Shown: positions 1 to 8,627, counted from the first letter of the stretch. The stretch: 44,623 bases of DNA from JBMZCV01 sp049613665 (GCA_049613665.1 JBMZCV010000019.1:1-44623); one strand, 5' to 3'. Notes: generated by a model from the letters alone, not told the origin. Translations and numbers: made by a program.

Positions 1-21
1 AAACAGTCTTGACTTTTTTTG

Positions 22-53
22 GTTCGTTTTTTTGGTCAAGCAAAAAAATGAAC
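22..53. terminator. AT-rich palindrome, possible terminator
   Basis: GTTC followed by a T-run is mirrored by an A-run ending in GAAC, giving a stem with one mismatch around the loop GGTCAAGC. It lies downstream of the minus-strand RHS fragment and may end that transcript. Nothing else is recognisable in bases 1-158 apart from the hairpin at 78-106. Confidence 0.35.
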
Positions 54-77
54 AAACTAGCGAAAAGCCGATTTCAT

Positions 78-106
78 AAAAGATATAAGGATCATATATC
101 TTTTTT
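78..106. terminator. Hairpin downstream of RHS fragment, bidirectional terminator-like
   Basis: A 10-bp perfect stem (AAAAGATATA with TATATCTTTT) around a 7-nt loop, with T-runs on both strands. It is 52 bp beyond the stop of the minus-strand RHS fragment and would suit termination of that operon. Confidence 0.45.
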
Positions 107-158
107 CGTATGAACTAATTGTTTTGAATATGACCACCCAAATTGTCAGACAACCGAT

Positions 159-1040
159 TTAATTATCATTATTTTTATTTAAGTTTACTGTTTTTACAAT
201 CACACCAGAAGACACAACTCCTCCTGCAGCAGCTTTTCTATCAGTAACGTTTTGATGATGCTGCATTTCTTGTTTTTTTGCATTAGCTATTGCTTTTTTC
301 TGTTTAATTTTTCCTTCTCTGCTACTGTTTTGAACAGCATTTTGGGCTTTTCTTTGTGCTGTGTTTGTTTCTTTAGCTAATTTTTGACCTTTTTTAGCTG
401 CAGATGAATGAATAGCATCCTGTGTTTTTCCTCTAAATACAGTTCCGGCAGTTGCCGCAACAGCCGTCTCTGTCAAGTCAACCTCTCCTTTGTTTAAAGC
501 TTGTTGTCCAACATTTAAAACACCATCGGTTGTCATTTCTAATGCGACTTTGGTTTTTGTTGCTAAATTTTTTGCATCTTTAATTCTGCTGATAATACCA
601 ACACCTGCTGCTCCTGCTACAGCGGAAGTAGCAATAGATGTTTTGTTTACATCAGTAAAAGCATCTAAGCCAGTTTTTCCTTGTATAAAATTTCCAGTTA
701 CTTGAAGTCCATAATCAGTAAGACCTCCTATTATACCACCAATGCACCAAGGACACTTTCCATCTGGGTCAATAAAACGGATAGGATTATTGAAAGTATA
801 ATTGTAAGGTGACCAGTTAGGCATATCACTTGCCAAAGGATCGACACTCGCCCACCTTGCCGTAGCAGGGTCATACATTCTAGCCCCATAATCATAAATA
901 CCTTCTAGCAGTTCCTCTTTGCCGTTGTATTTGTAGGCTTGTCTTGGGAAGTTGGGGTTTAGTTCTTGTGTAAAGCCGTCTATCGTTAGTCCGAAGGGGT
1001 AGTAGCTTAGGCTTTGGAATTGGAATTGAAATTGAAACAA
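159..1040 (-). CDS. RHS repeat-associated core tip, 5'-truncated
   Basis: This is the carboxy-terminal tip of an RHS/YD-repeat polymorphic-toxin protein. Residues 13-94 carry the conserved RHS core end: YYPFGLT, then YNGKE, YDYGARMYDP, RWASVDPLA, and the closing NPIRFIDPDGK. After DPDGK (residue 95) comes the variable region, where toxin domains normally sit. It begins with Gly/Ala-rich helical sequence and continues as a Lys/Gln/Ala-rich helix; I recognise no nuclease or other toxin motif. The frame opens with a TTG directly preceded by an in-frame TGA, so the large YD-repeat body is missing and no convincing start exists. It is therefore likely a displaced tip or pseudogene rather than a working toxin. 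It is last in a minus-strand run of five genes, 49 bp after the preceding small membrane protein. The RHS assignment is secure; expression and toxicity are unknown. Confidence 0.75.
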   Translation of the reverse strand: MFQFQFQFQSLSYYPFGLTIDGFTQELNPNFPRQAYKYNGKEELLEGIYDYGARMYDPATARWASVDPLASDMPNWSPYNYTFNNPIRFIDPDGKCPWCIGGIIGGLTDYGLQVTGNFIQGKTGLDAFTDVNKTSIATSAVAGAAGVGIISRIKDAKNLATKTKVALEMTTDGVLNVGQQALNKGEVDLTETAVAATAGTVFRGKTQDAIHSSAAKKGQKLAKETNTAQRKAQNAVQNSSREGKIKQKKAIANAKKQEMQHHQNVTDRKAAAGGVVSSGVIVKTVNLNKNNDN

Positions 1041-1089
1041 TCAAAATAAAGATACTACATTTTTAGGACAATTCAGCCTGTTTTTTAGG

Positions 1090-1413
1090 CTAATTTTCTT
1101 CAAAGTTGCTAATATTAGGGCTAGTACAGCTTACTTGTATAACTATCGTATCACCAACAAAAACTTTATCCTTAGCCTCTCTATCCAAACCTTCACTAGC
1201 GGTAAATTGTTTGTCGCCTACCCAATATTTATACTTAATAAAATAACCTCTTCTGTTTCTTACATGTTTATCAATAACTATAGCTATATTATCTTTGGAA
1301 CATTCATCTAATTTATGTTTTTCATATAATGCAGATAAAACTCCCATTGACATAAGTCCTACCATAAAGAATAATAGTATCCAGTGTATTCTGCTCATAA
1401 TATTTAATTTCAT
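1090..1413 (-). CDS. Small membrane-anchored hypothetical protein (107 aa)
   Basis: I do not recognise the family. One hydrophobic segment lies at residues 8-28, followed by a soluble domain of about 75 residues rich in Lys and beta-forming sequence, with two cysteines (in DECSK and VSCTS). The ATG at 1398 (residue 6, MSRIHW) would also serve as a start and leaves a cleaner membrane anchor. It sits 26 bp after the Imm50-like gene and 49 bp before the RHS fragment, so it is probably co-transcribed with both. Position beside an RHS tip makes an immunity role plausible, but nothing in the sequence proves it. Confidence 0.6.
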   Translation of the reverse strand: MKLNIMSRIHWILLFFMVGLMSMGVLSALYEKHKLDECSKDNIAIVIDKHVRNRRGYFIKYKYWVGDKQFTASEGLDREAKDKVFVGDTIVIQVSCTSPNISNFEEN

Positions 1414-1439
1414 TTTTAGTTGGTAGCTAAAGCCTTCAT

Positions 1440-1886
1440 TTATATTTTCTTGCTTTTAAGAAGGGGATTTTTTTGATATGCACTTATCTTCTTCAAATCT
1501 AAAAAGCCAAAACCAACTTTCAACTTAATATTGCCTAAAGTTTCCAAAAGTAATCTATCGTTTGATTTTTCTATTTTAATAGAAACGTAATTTTCAGTAT
1601 TCCAACTTGATAATTCAATGTGAGAAATATCTATCAAGCTAAAAACAAGCTGTACCGTATTGTATTTAGATGCCACCCATTTTTTAGGCGGATGGATAGG
1701 ATAATCTTTTAATTCTACAACCATATTTAGAGAAGAACAGTTCCTATCAAAATTTAAGGCAAATATTTCTACTTCATTCAATGACGGTATTTTTGAAAAT
1801 ATGGTATGAATACCTTTGTTATTTAATAAAAATTGTGTCCACATAATATTTGATTTTGTATTAAAAAACATCAAACAATTTATCAT
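1440..1886 (-). CDS. Imm50-like putative immunity protein
   Basis: A 148-aa soluble protein. The pattern of an initial W-x-x-F-L-L-N, an acidic beta-strand region, the pair PPKKW, then TVQLVFSLIDI and a W before alternating strands resembles the Imm50 family, whose members neutralise polymorphic toxins. The match was judged by eye and is tentative. The first 14 residues (to the Met in NIMWTQ) may lie outside the domain, so the ATG at 1844 is a reasonable alternative start. The chosen ATG is 3 bp after the stop of the upstream lipoprotein gene, which indicates tight co-transcription. Immunity genes are often kept as orphans next to displaced RHS tips, and the truncated RHS tip lies two genes downstream. 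Confidence 0.6.
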   Translation of the reverse strand: MINCLMFFNTKSNIMWTQFLLNNKGIHTIFSKIPSLNEVEIFALNFDRNCSSLNMVVELKDYPIHPPKKWVASKYNTVQLVFSLIDISHIELSSWNTENYVSIKIEKSNDRLLLETLGNIKLKVGFGFLDLKKISAYQKNPLLKSKKI

Positions 1887-1889
1887 AAA

Positions 1890-2336
1890 TTAAAAAGGTA
1901 CTACTTCAAACAAAGAATCATCATTGTATTTTTGGTGTTCTTTTTCCAAAAATATTAATATCTCTTCTTTTAAATCTGTTGATATATCATTTATTTCTTT
2001 CAATAGGTTATAAACATTAGTTCTATCATTCGATTTAACTTTCATTATATCATCTTTAGTTTTTATATAATAAGTTCGAAAAGTATGGTAATTCATAGGA
2101 CATATACAATATAATCCATGTTTTTTGTCATCAACCAAAATATCTCTATACATAAAAAAATTTTTCTTGTTTGATGGATAATAAACAGCTTTCCTTATTT
2201 TATTTACTTTTCGTTTTTGTTTTTTTGTATATTCTTGTTTAAACATAACTTTGTTCTCTTGATCCAAACTTTCTATTTTATGAATTCGGCAACTGCAAAT
2301 TAATACAAAAAATAAAAATATGTAAATGTGTTTCAT
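1890..2336 (-). CDS. Putative lipoprotein, hypothetical (148 aa)
   Basis: Unrecognised family. The N-terminus MKHIYIFLFFVLICSC is a short hydrophobic signal ending in a lipobox-like LICSC, which suggests export and lipidation. The mature part is strongly basic at first (KKQKRKVNKIRK), then mixed, with a short CICP segment and an acidic carboxy-terminus. It lies between the 2-TM gene (38 bp upstream) and the Imm50-like gene (3 bp downstream) in one minus-strand run. A periplasmic or inner-membrane immunity role is possible by position only. Confidence 0.6.
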   Translation of the reverse strand: MKHIYIFLFFVLICSCRIHKIESLDQENKVMFKQEYTKKQKRKVNKIRKAVYYPSNKKNFFMYRDILVDDKKHGLYCICPMNYHTFRTYYIKTKDDIMKVKSNDRTNVYNLLKEINDISTDLKEEILIFLEKEHQKYNDDSLFEVVPF

Positions 2337-2374
2337 CTGTAATTTGTTTAAAGATTAAAAAAATGTCAAACCAT

Positions 2375-2815
2375 TTATTTATTTTTTGCCTCCTTATAAT
2401 CTTTGTAATATGGGATAATATCCTGTTTTATAATAAGTATAATTGGTATTAAAGGAATCAAAATGAAAATGAGTGGTGGTAACCAGTCAGGTTTTTGCAT
2501 TCTTTCAAAAGCCACCGCATAAGAAAAGTTATAAGAATATAAAATTGGCCATTTTTTTTCATATTTTAGTTTTTCTTTTTCATATAAATTAAGTCTTTTT
2601 GACAATACAATCCTTTGTTTTGTACCGTTGTGAAAATATGAAAAGTATGCCTTATTATGTTTTATAGTATCAATTTGAGCAACACCTTTTTTTTGGTCAA
2701 AGTAAAAGATAAATGGAGGACCCGCATCATAAATTGCATATATTAGAAAAGGTATAAAAATTACCAATAACATGATATTATCTTCTCTTTTTTGTTTTTT
2801 TGTTTTCTTCATCAA
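2375..2815 (-). CDS. Two-transmembrane hypothetical protein (146 aa)
   Basis: No family recognised. A basic start (MMKKTKKQKRED) is followed by a membrane segment at about residues 15-28. A soluble loop of about 80 residues with predicted strands (AQIDTIKHNKAYFSYFHNGT) follows, then a second hydrophobic stretch at about 113-130 (LPPLIFILIPLIPIILII). It is first in the small minus-strand cluster that ends with the RHS fragment and has the same AT-rich composition. The divergent gap to the next gene (2816-2988) must hold both promoters; I could not identify either with confidence. Confidence 0.6.
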   Translation of the reverse strand: MMKKTKKQKREDNIMLLVIFIPFLIYAIYDAGPPFIFYFDQKKGVAQIDTIKHNKAYFSYFHNGTKQRIVLSKRLNLYEKEKLKYEKKWPILYSYNFSYAVAFERMQKPDWLPPLIFILIPLIPIILIIKQDIIPYYKDYKEAKNK

Positions 2816-2988
2816 ATACTTTATTTAACTTAACAAATGTTTCACTTAAAAAAACAAAAATATAGAAACCACATTAAATATAAAAATATTCCTAGCTATT
2901 TACAATAAAAATTTCGTATTTTCCCGTCTAAAAGCAAACCAAACTTTGCGAAAATTCATTACATAACATTCCAACAAAAAAACTTTTT

Positions 2989-4092
2989 ATGTCTTTAGAA
3001 AACAAAAATAAATGGCTAGATAATGCTGCGAAAATTCGCAAAGGCGAAGAGCTTGATATTGACAAATTGCAGGCTTATCTGCAAAAACATTTGCCTCAAA
3101 ATCAAGCCAATGAAGCACTTATAATTGAGCAGTTTCCGAAAGGCTATTCAAATTTGACTTATTTGTTGAGAATGGGCAATAATGATTTGGTATTGCGGCG
3201 GCCACCTTATGGTGCAAATATCAAATCGGCACATGATATGAGCAGAGAATTTCATATTTTGTCGAATCTCACGAAAATATATGACAAAACGCCCAAACCT
3301 TTGCTTTTTTGCGAGGATAAAAATATTATCGGAGCAGATTTTTACGTTATGCAACGTATCAAAGGCGTTATTTTGCGTCCCAAAATGCCAAGCGACATGA
3401 TTCCAAATGCCGAAACGATGGCTGGCATTGCGAAAGCAGCAGTGGAAACTTTGGCAGAATTGCACGCTTTGGATTACAAAAGTACAGATTTAAAAAATTT
3501 GGGACGACCAGAAGGCTATGTAAAACGGCAAATTGAAGGTTGGACAAGGCGTTATTTTCGTGCCAAAACTGACGAAATCGGCATGATAGAACAAACAGCT
3601 AAATGGCTTGCCGAAAATATGCCAAAAGAAACAGCGACTTCATTGATTCACAACGATTATAAATACGATAATCTGGTGTTGGACAAAAGTGATTGGACGA
3701 AAGTAATCGGTATTTTAGATTGGGAAATGGCGACTATCGGAGACCCATTGATGGATGTAGGCACTTCGTTAGGCTACTGGATAGATGCCGACGACCATCC
3801 GAAAGTGAAGGCTTTGCAGTTTAGTCCAACGACTTCGGCAGGCAATCCGAATCGTGCCGAATTTGCAGAAATGTATGCTCAAAAAAGCGGCAGAAATTTG
3901 GACGATATTTTGTTTTATTATGTCTATGGCTTGTTTAAAATAGCCGTTATCATTCAGCAAATTTATGCTCGCTACAAAAAAGGACATACGCAAGATGCTC
4001 GTTTTGCACAGCTTATTCATGGCGTAAAAGCCTGTGGTTTGATGGCTACGCAAGCGATTAGTAAAAAACGTATTGATAGACTTTTTTCATAA
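2989..4092 (+). CDS. APH-family phosphotransferase (ACAD10/11-like)
   Basis: A 367-aa kinase-like protein of the aminoglycoside phosphotransferase/choline kinase fold. Visible motifs are the nucleotide-binding strands FPKGYSNLTYLLRM (49-62) and LVLRRPP (67-73), the hinge FYVMQRIKG (118-126), the catalytic loop HNDYKYDN (221-228, with Asp223 as the likely base and Asn228 as a metal ligand), and the DFG-equivalent ILDWEMATIGDP (242-253, Asp244). It most resembles the stand-alone phosphotransferases related to the N-terminal domain of ACAD10/ACAD11, where hydroxyacyl-CoA phosphorylation has been proposed; the substrate here is unknown. Full length for the family, with a clear ATG. It appears to be a single-gene unit: a Rep-C element fills much of the gap to the next gene. 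Confidence 0.85.
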   Translation: MSLENKNKWLDNAAKIRKGEELDIDKLQAYLQKHLPQNQANEALIIEQFPKGYSNLTYLLRMGNNDLVLRRPPYGANIKSAHDMSREFHILSNLTKIYDKTPKPLLFCEDKNIIGADFYVMQRIKGVILRPKMPSDMIPNAETMAGIAKAAVETLAELHALDYKSTDLKNLGRPEGYVKRQIEGWTRRYFRAKTDEIGMIEQTAKWLAENMPKETATSLIHNDYKYDNLVLDKSDWTKVIGILDWEMATIGDPLMDVGTSLGYWIDADDHPKVKALQFSPTTSAGNPNRAEFAEMYAQKSGRNLDDILFYYVYGLFKIAVIIQQIYARYKKGHTQDARFAQLIHGVKACGLMATQAISKKRIDRLFS

Positions 4093-4186
4093 TTGTGAAT
4101 TTGTTTAGGCACAAATAAAATTTTCAAACCATTAAGAAATTAAGAGCAGTTAAGCTTAATTTTTCTTTCTTTTATCAAACATTTTA

Positions 4187-4348
4187 TAACAATGGATTGG
4201 ACATTTTTTATAAAAGTTTTCAGTTTAATAAAAGCATCTTTTGGCAAGTAAAACATACTATTTTTCAGTTCAAAAGGCCATTACATTTGCAAATATTGGC
4301 TGCCTTAGCCTAAAAAAAATAGTATGTTTAAACTTTTGATAAAAAAAC
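4187..4348 (+). repeat. Rep-C copy 1
   Basis: An element of about 160 bp occupying most of the gap 4093-4388. It contains an inverted repeat, AAACATACTATTTTT at 4251-4265 and its complement at 4313-4329, around a 47-bp centre. A second copy in opposite orientation lies at 12908-13068 and a fragment at 30858-30887. One end reads AACAATGGATTGGACATTTT. Confidence 0.75.
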
Positions 4349-4388
4349 ACTCGTTAAAAATTAAAATCACTACATTCAAATTTAGAAA

Positions 4389-4721
4389 ATGACAGCAGCA
4401 GAAATAGAAGTTTTTACCAAAAAAATAACAACGGAAATTGAGAAGGTAAAAAAAGATATTATAGACCTAAAAGAACTGACGAAGCCGATTCCGCCAGAAA
4501 ATTCTTTGGGCAGAATAACAAGAATGGACGCTATCAATAATAAAAGTGTGAATGAAGCCAATTTGCGACGCTCTCGCCGAAAGTTGAGCAAATTACAACA
4601 GGCTTTGCATCATGTCGATAAGCCAGATTTTGGAAAGTGTATGTCTTGCAAGCGTCAAATTCAAATTGGGCGTTTGATGTTTATGCCAGAAAGTAATAGA
4701 TGTATTCGTTGTGCGAGATAA
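4389..4721 (+). CDS. DksA/TraR-type C4 zinc-finger protein
   Basis: A 110-aa protein with an N-terminal helical hairpin (residues 1-78, charged and coiled-coil-like) and a C-terminal C4 zinc finger: Cys84 and Cys87 (GKCMSCKRQI), then Cys105 and Cys108 (NRCIRCAR). This is the architecture of DksA/TraR proteins, which bind RNA polymerase through the secondary channel. It is shorter than E. coli DksA (151 aa), and I cannot find the canonical acidic coiled-coil tip, so it may be a DksA-like factor of unknown output. The TPR gene starts 23 bp downstream and is probably co-transcribed. Confidence 0.8.
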   Translation: MTAAEIEVFTKKITTEIEKVKKDIIDLKELTKPIPPENSLGRITRMDAINNKSVNEANLRRSRRKLSKLQQALHHVDKPDFGKCMSCKRQIQIGRLMFMPESNRCIRCAR

Positions 4722-4744
4722 TTTTTTCGTAAAAAAAATCAGTA

Positions 4745-6253
4745 ATGAAACACAAGTTTTCTATCTCCTTTTTTTTCTCAAAAACAGTTCTATTACTTTG
4801 TTTATCAAGCTTTAATATATCATTATTTGCTCAACAATATGATTTCAACGAAAATTGTCAAACAGCTTATGAGCATATTTTAGCATTGCGTTTTGGCGAA
4901 GCAGAAATGATTTTACAACAAGAAAATTATCAAAATGCTGAAAATGTCGTGCCGCTTTTGCTAGAAAACTATCTCGATTTCATTGAAATTTTTATTACTG
5001 AAAACGAAAAAACTTTCAAACAGCTAGAGAAAAATAAAGCTTATAGGCTCGGAAAAATAGCGAAAAGTGCCAGCGATTCGCCTTATCATTTGTATTTGCA
5101 AGCCGAAGTTCATTTGCAATGGGCAGTTGCGAGGCTCAAATTTGAGGAATATATGAAAGCTTTTTGGGAAGTGCGAAAGGCTTATAAATTGCTGATTGAA
5201 AATAAAAGATTGTACCCAAATTTCTTTCCAAATCAAAAATCGCTGGGCATTATTCACGCTTTGATTGGCACCGTTCCAGATAGCTATAAATGGGGCGTTC
5301 AGATTTTGGGTTTGCAAGGCGATATTGAGCAAGGCATGAACGAGTTGCGTTTTTTTCTCGAAAAATCTAAAGCAAACAAACAGCTTTTTTATGATGAAGG
5401 TATTTTAATTTATAGCTTTTTCTTGATGTATTTGGAAAATAAACCTGAAAAAGCGTGGCAAGTTGCCCAAAAATTGCCGACCGAAAATCATTTAATGAAT
5501 TGTTTTACTGCCGCAACCATCGCTATTCGCACAGGTCACAATGACGACGCTATTCGTATGCTAGAAAATAGAGCGACAAGCAAAGATTATCAAGCATTTT
5601 ATTATCTTGATTATTTGTTGGGAGCAAGTAAACTCAATCGTTTAGATAGTGATGCTGATGTCGCTTTGCTGCGTTTTGTAGAACATTTTGAAGGCAAAAA
5701 TTATTTGAAAGATGCTTACCAGCGTTTGGCGTGGTTTCATTTGCTAAAAGGCGATAGAGAAAAGTATTTTGAGTATATGCAGTTTTGCAAAACAAAAGGC
5801 AAAACAACACTTGATGCCGATAGACAAGCTCTGAAAAATGCCGAAAAAGATGTTTTTCCTAACATTTTTTTACTAAAAGCTCGTTTACTTTTCGATGCGG
5901 CTTATTACGAAAAAGCTTTAGCGATTTTGCAAGAAATTCAAGTAGATATTTTTTTGACGCAAAAAGAAAAAAAAGAATATATATATCGTTGTGGTAGAGT
6001 GTATGAAGGCTTGGAAAATTACGAAAAGGCTTTTGAATATTACAAAAAAACTATTGAGCTTGGAAATGCAGTAGATGGCAGTTTTTTCGCTCCGAAATCT
6101 TGCTTGCAGATGGCTAAAATTTATGAAAAGCAAGGCAATATAGAGCTGGCAAAACAATATTATAAGCGTTGTTTGCAGTTTGGTAGTTATGAGTATAAAA
6201 ATAGTATGGAACAGCAAGCCAAAGCTGGTTTGAATAGATTAAAGAGTTTATAG
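4745..6253 (+). CDS. Secreted TPR-repeat protein
   Basis: A 502-aa protein with a signal peptide (hydrophobic residues 9-28, likely cleavage after SLFA before QQYD). The body is almost entirely helical. The clearest tetratricopeptide repeats are in the last 120 residues: YIYRCGRVYEGLENYEKAFE and then QMAKIYEKQGNIELAKQYYK. Helical pairs in the N-terminal part (FGEAEMILQQE and similar) are likely degenerate TPRs. Proteins of this kind in Bacteroidota act in the periplasm as scaffolds; no specific partner can be named. It follows the zinc-finger gene by 23 bp and precedes the rhodanese lipoprotein by 26 bp, suggesting a three-gene operon. Confidence 0.8.
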   Translation: MKHKFSISFFFSKTVLLLCLSSFNISLFAQQYDFNENCQTAYEHILALRFGEAEMILQQENYQNAENVVPLLLENYLDFIEIFITENEKTFKQLEKNKAYRLGKIAKSASDSPYHLYLQAEVHLQWAVARLKFEEYMKAFWEVRKAYKLLIENKRLYPNFFPNQKSLGIIHALIGTVPDSYKWGVQILGLQGDIEQGMNELRFFLEKSKANKQLFYDEGILIYSFFLMYLENKPEKAWQVAQKLPTENHLMNCFTAATIAIRTGHNDDAIRMLENRATSKDYQAFYYLDYLLGASKLNRLDSDADVALLRFVEHFEGKNYLKDAYQRLAWFHLLKGDREKYFEYMQFCKTKGKTTLDADRQALKNAEKDVFPNIFLLKARLLFDAAYYEKALAILQEIQVDIFLTQKEKKEYIYRCGRVYEGLENYEKAFEYYKKTIELGNAVDGSFFAPKSCLQMAKIYEKQGNIELAKQYYKRCLQFGSYEYKNSMEQQAKAGLNRLKSL

Positions 6254-6279
6254 TTTTTAATTGTTATTTTTTAGTTATT

Positions 6280-6795
6280 ATGGTTTTAAATTTCAAAAAC
6301 ATCGTTTTAATGCTGATATTTGGTAGTTTATTTTCGTGCAATTCGAGCGAGGCACAAGTAAAAAATAGCACTTATCGTTTGCTGCTAAAAACGATGTATA
6401 AAAAAACAGTGCCGCTTTTGAGTGTGCAAGAATTGGCAAAAAACAAGAATAAATATGTGTTGTTAGATGCTAGAGAAATGGCAGAATATGAAGTTAGTCA
6501 TATCGAAAATGCGGTTTTTGTAGGCTACGACGATTTTAAGGCAAAACGAGTAGCTGATATGGATAAAAAACAGCCCGTTTTGGTGTATTGTTCGGTGGGT
6601 TATAGAAGTGAACGCATTGGCGAAAAGTTGCAGAAAATGGGTTTTGAAGAAGTATATAATTTGAATGGCGGCATTTTTGAATGGCTCAATCAAGATGAAA
6701 AAGTCGTAGATAAGCAAGAACAGAAAACGAAAAAAGTACACGCTTTTTCGAAAACTTGGGGAATTTGGGTGGAAAAAGGCGAGAAGGTATATTGA
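6280..6795 (+). CDS. Rhodanese-like domain lipoprotein
   Basis: A 171-aa lipoprotein: signal sequence with lipobox LFSC (Cys20), then a single rhodanese domain at about residues 45-140. Typical features are LLDAREMAEYEVSHIENA (61-78) and the active-site loop with Cys104 in VYCSVGYRS, followed by NLNGGIFEW. The catalytic cysteine is present, so sulfurtransferase or persulfide-carrying activity is possible in the periplasm. Its substrate is unknown. It is last in the run from 4389, ending just before a strong bidirectional terminator shared with the convergent GNAT gene. Confidence 0.85.
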   Translation: MVLNFKNIVLMLIFGSLFSCNSSEAQVKNSTYRLLLKTMYKKTVPLLSVQELAKNKNKYVLLDAREMAEYEVSHIENAVFVGYDDFKAKRVADMDKKQPVLVYCSVGYRSERIGEKLQKMGFEEVYNLNGGIFEWLNQDEKVVDKQEQKTKKVHAFSKTWGIWVEKGEKVY

Positions 6796-6810
6796 TTTTT
6801 TTTCCTTACA

Positions 6811-6861
6811 AAAAATGCTTCACAAAATTCCAAATAAATTGGAATTTTGTGAAGCATTTTG
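6811..6861. terminator. Bidirectional terminator between rhodanese and GNAT genes
   Basis: A long near-perfect hairpin with a 21-bp stem (AAAATGCTTCACAAAATTCC and complement) and a 7-nt loop, with A/T runs at both feet. It lies between convergent genes and would serve both. Confidence 0.85.
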
Positions 6862-6911
6862 TTATTATTTTATTTTTATAAAATTTGAATGATACCTACA
6901 TTTTCTTTGGG

Positions 6912-7442
6912 TTATACCATTCCGAATTCTTTTGGATAAATTACTGTTCCCGAAACGTCTTTAAGTCCATCGTTTACCATTTCAATTGCCATAAAAAAAT
7001 TGGAAGGAACTTCAAATGGTGCTTTAATATTCCATTTTTCAGCCTGTTCAAATCCAAATTTTGGATAATAATGTTCATGTCCCAAAACTATGATTGATTT
7101 AAAACCCAAATCTTTCGCTACTTTAAAACCTTTTCGGATTAATTGTCCACCAATCCCACTTTTTTGAAATTCGGTTCGTACAGCCATAGGAGCAAGTGCC
7201 AAACTTTCATTTACTTCTCCTTCCTCATTTTTTATATTGATTTTGGTAAATAAAATATATCCTACGATTTTATTTTCGGTTGTCGCTACAATTGAAAGCT
7301 CTGGCACAAAAGCAGCCGAATTGTATCGCAAAGCCTCAACCAATTTCGCTTCATTTTCCTGTCCGAAAGCACTATGATTAACTTCAAATACCTCTGAAAA
7401 ATCGCTTTTTGTTTCTTGTCTCAAAATTATTTTTCCTATCAT
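6912..7442 (-). CDS. GNAT-family N-acetyltransferase
   Basis: A 176-aa single-domain acetyltransferase. Motif A is visible as LAPMAVRTEFQKSGIGGQLI (acetyl-CoA phosphate-binding loop QKSGIGG), followed by the helix and the strand SIIVLGHEHYYPKFGF, whose YYPKFGF end is characteristic of the YhbS-like subgroup. The N-terminal strand-helix (IILRQETKSDFSEVFEVNHSAF) is complete. The acceptor substrate is not predictable. It stands alone, convergent with the rhodanese operon. Confidence 0.85.
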   Translation of the reverse strand: MIGKIILRQETKSDFSEVFEVNHSAFGQENEAKLVEALRYNSAAFVPELSIVATTENKIVGYILFTKINIKNEEGEVNESLALAPMAVRTEFQKSGIGGQLIRKGFKVAKDLGFKSIIVLGHEHYYPKFGFEQAEKWNIKAPFEVPSNFFMAIEMVNDGLKDVSGTVIYPKEFGMV

Positions 7443-7534
7443 TTTTCCTATTTATTTTTTTGAGTAACGTATAAAAATTGCTCTCAGGGGAAGAACGCTA
7501 TAATTTTCGACCAAAAAAAATAATTATCTAAATG

Positions 7535-8566
7535 CTAGTTGAACCCTCTATTGCTCTTTCCACTAGGAAAACCATTGTTAGAAGGTGTAGAAAATGGATT
7601 GGAAGAATTGTCATTGCCACTTCGGCCACCTTTTCCAGTATCAAGCACATTATTTATTTTGCTATATTGCTGAATATTCGAAGGGTCTATGCTCGCCATC
7701 GCATTCATTACACGCACTTTTTCGGGCGACGAAACGCTGCTATGCTCAAAAATGCTAATGATTTCGTCTTTTTTAGTATTCACAAATACATCAACCGCCA
7801 TAGACATTCTAGCTACTTGATTGGTCGTTTTCAATAGTTGAATAGCTGCCCAAATTGCATTTCTGCCTTGCTCTACATTCTCATTCATCAAATCTAAGCC
7901 AGAGCGGTGATATTGATAGTAAGCCTGACGCAATTTTTTGTGCTGATTGTTCAAAATATCTTCTACTAACCAATAGCGGTTTTGATGACGACTATCTTCC
8001 ATCGCTTTCCAACCTTTTATAGGAGAGCGTTGTGCATTGCTCACTACATTTTGAGCCTTCACGAAAAGAGGGTCGCCTCCATTCGGAGCAAAACTTTCGT
8101 AGTCGTAAGCTATAATCATATAGGCATAAAACGCAAAAATAGAACTCAAATCTGACGTAAACGAATTGTCGTTGAACTGAACAGGCTGAAACTCTACATA
8201 TTCAAATTTTACTTGCTTGTCGATATGATTAAACATCACACTCTCATAGCCAGAGTTCAAAATTGGGCGGCTAGATTGAATAGTCAATTGTGCCGAAAAT
8301 ACGCTAGAGCTAATTTCTTCCGTAATCACTAAGCTAAAATTGCAATTGATTTTTTCCTCTACCTTAAAAACATCATCTGTCCATTTTCGGCCATTCAAAA
8401 ACTCCCTCAAATCGTTTTCCAATGTTATGAAAATGCGTGGGTCAGCTTGCTGCAATTTTGGAGATTCTACTGTTACTTGTGCATTTAATTCTTGTGCGTT
8501 AGCAGTTTTTTGAAAAAAAGAAAGGCACAATATGGCCAAAGTCAGCGATAATATATACTGTTTCAT
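7535..8566 (-). CDS. DUF4835 family protein (PorD-like, T9SS-associated)
   Basis: A 343-aa exported protein. The chosen ATG gives a clean signal peptide (MKQYILSLTLAILCLSFF, cleavage near ANAQ); an upstream Met at 8614 would add a 16-residue extension with no role. The mature part matches DUF4835: ELNAQVTVE start, the REFLNGRKWT segment, SAQLTIQSSRPI, and the later YEPFAP-like stretch YDYESFAPNGGDP. This family sits next to coaBC in many Bacteroidota and has been named PorD in annotations of the type IX secretion system; its molecular role is unclear. The C-terminal 40 residues are Gly/Ser/Asn-rich and low complexity. It follows coaBC by 61 bp on the same strand. Confidence 0.8.
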   Translation of the reverse strand: MKQYILSLTLAILCLSFFQKTANAQELNAQVTVESPKLQQADPRIFITLENDLREFLNGRKWTDDVFKVEEKINCNFSLVITEEISSSVFSAQLTIQSSRPILNSGYESVMFNHIDKQVKFEYVEFQPVQFNDNSFTSDLSSIFAFYAYMIIAYDYESFAPNGGDPLFVKAQNVVSNAQRSPIKGWKAMEDSRHQNRYWLVEDILNNQHKKLRQAYYQYHRSGLDLMNENVEQGRNAIWAAIQLLKTTNQVARMSMAVDVFVNTKKDEIISIFEHSSVSSPEKVRVMNAMASIDPSNIQQYSKINNVLDTGKGGRSGNDNSSNPFSTPSNNGFPSGKSNRGFN

Positions 8567-8627
8567 TATGCTTATGTTTAATGTTAATGTTTTTTTAAGA
8601 AAAGAAAAAAGCAATAGTGTTTGTCAC

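Noticed and set aside
490..705. 71-aa plus-strand frame opposite the RHS fragment
   Set aside because: Antisense shadow of the RHS variable region, with no start signal or family likeness.
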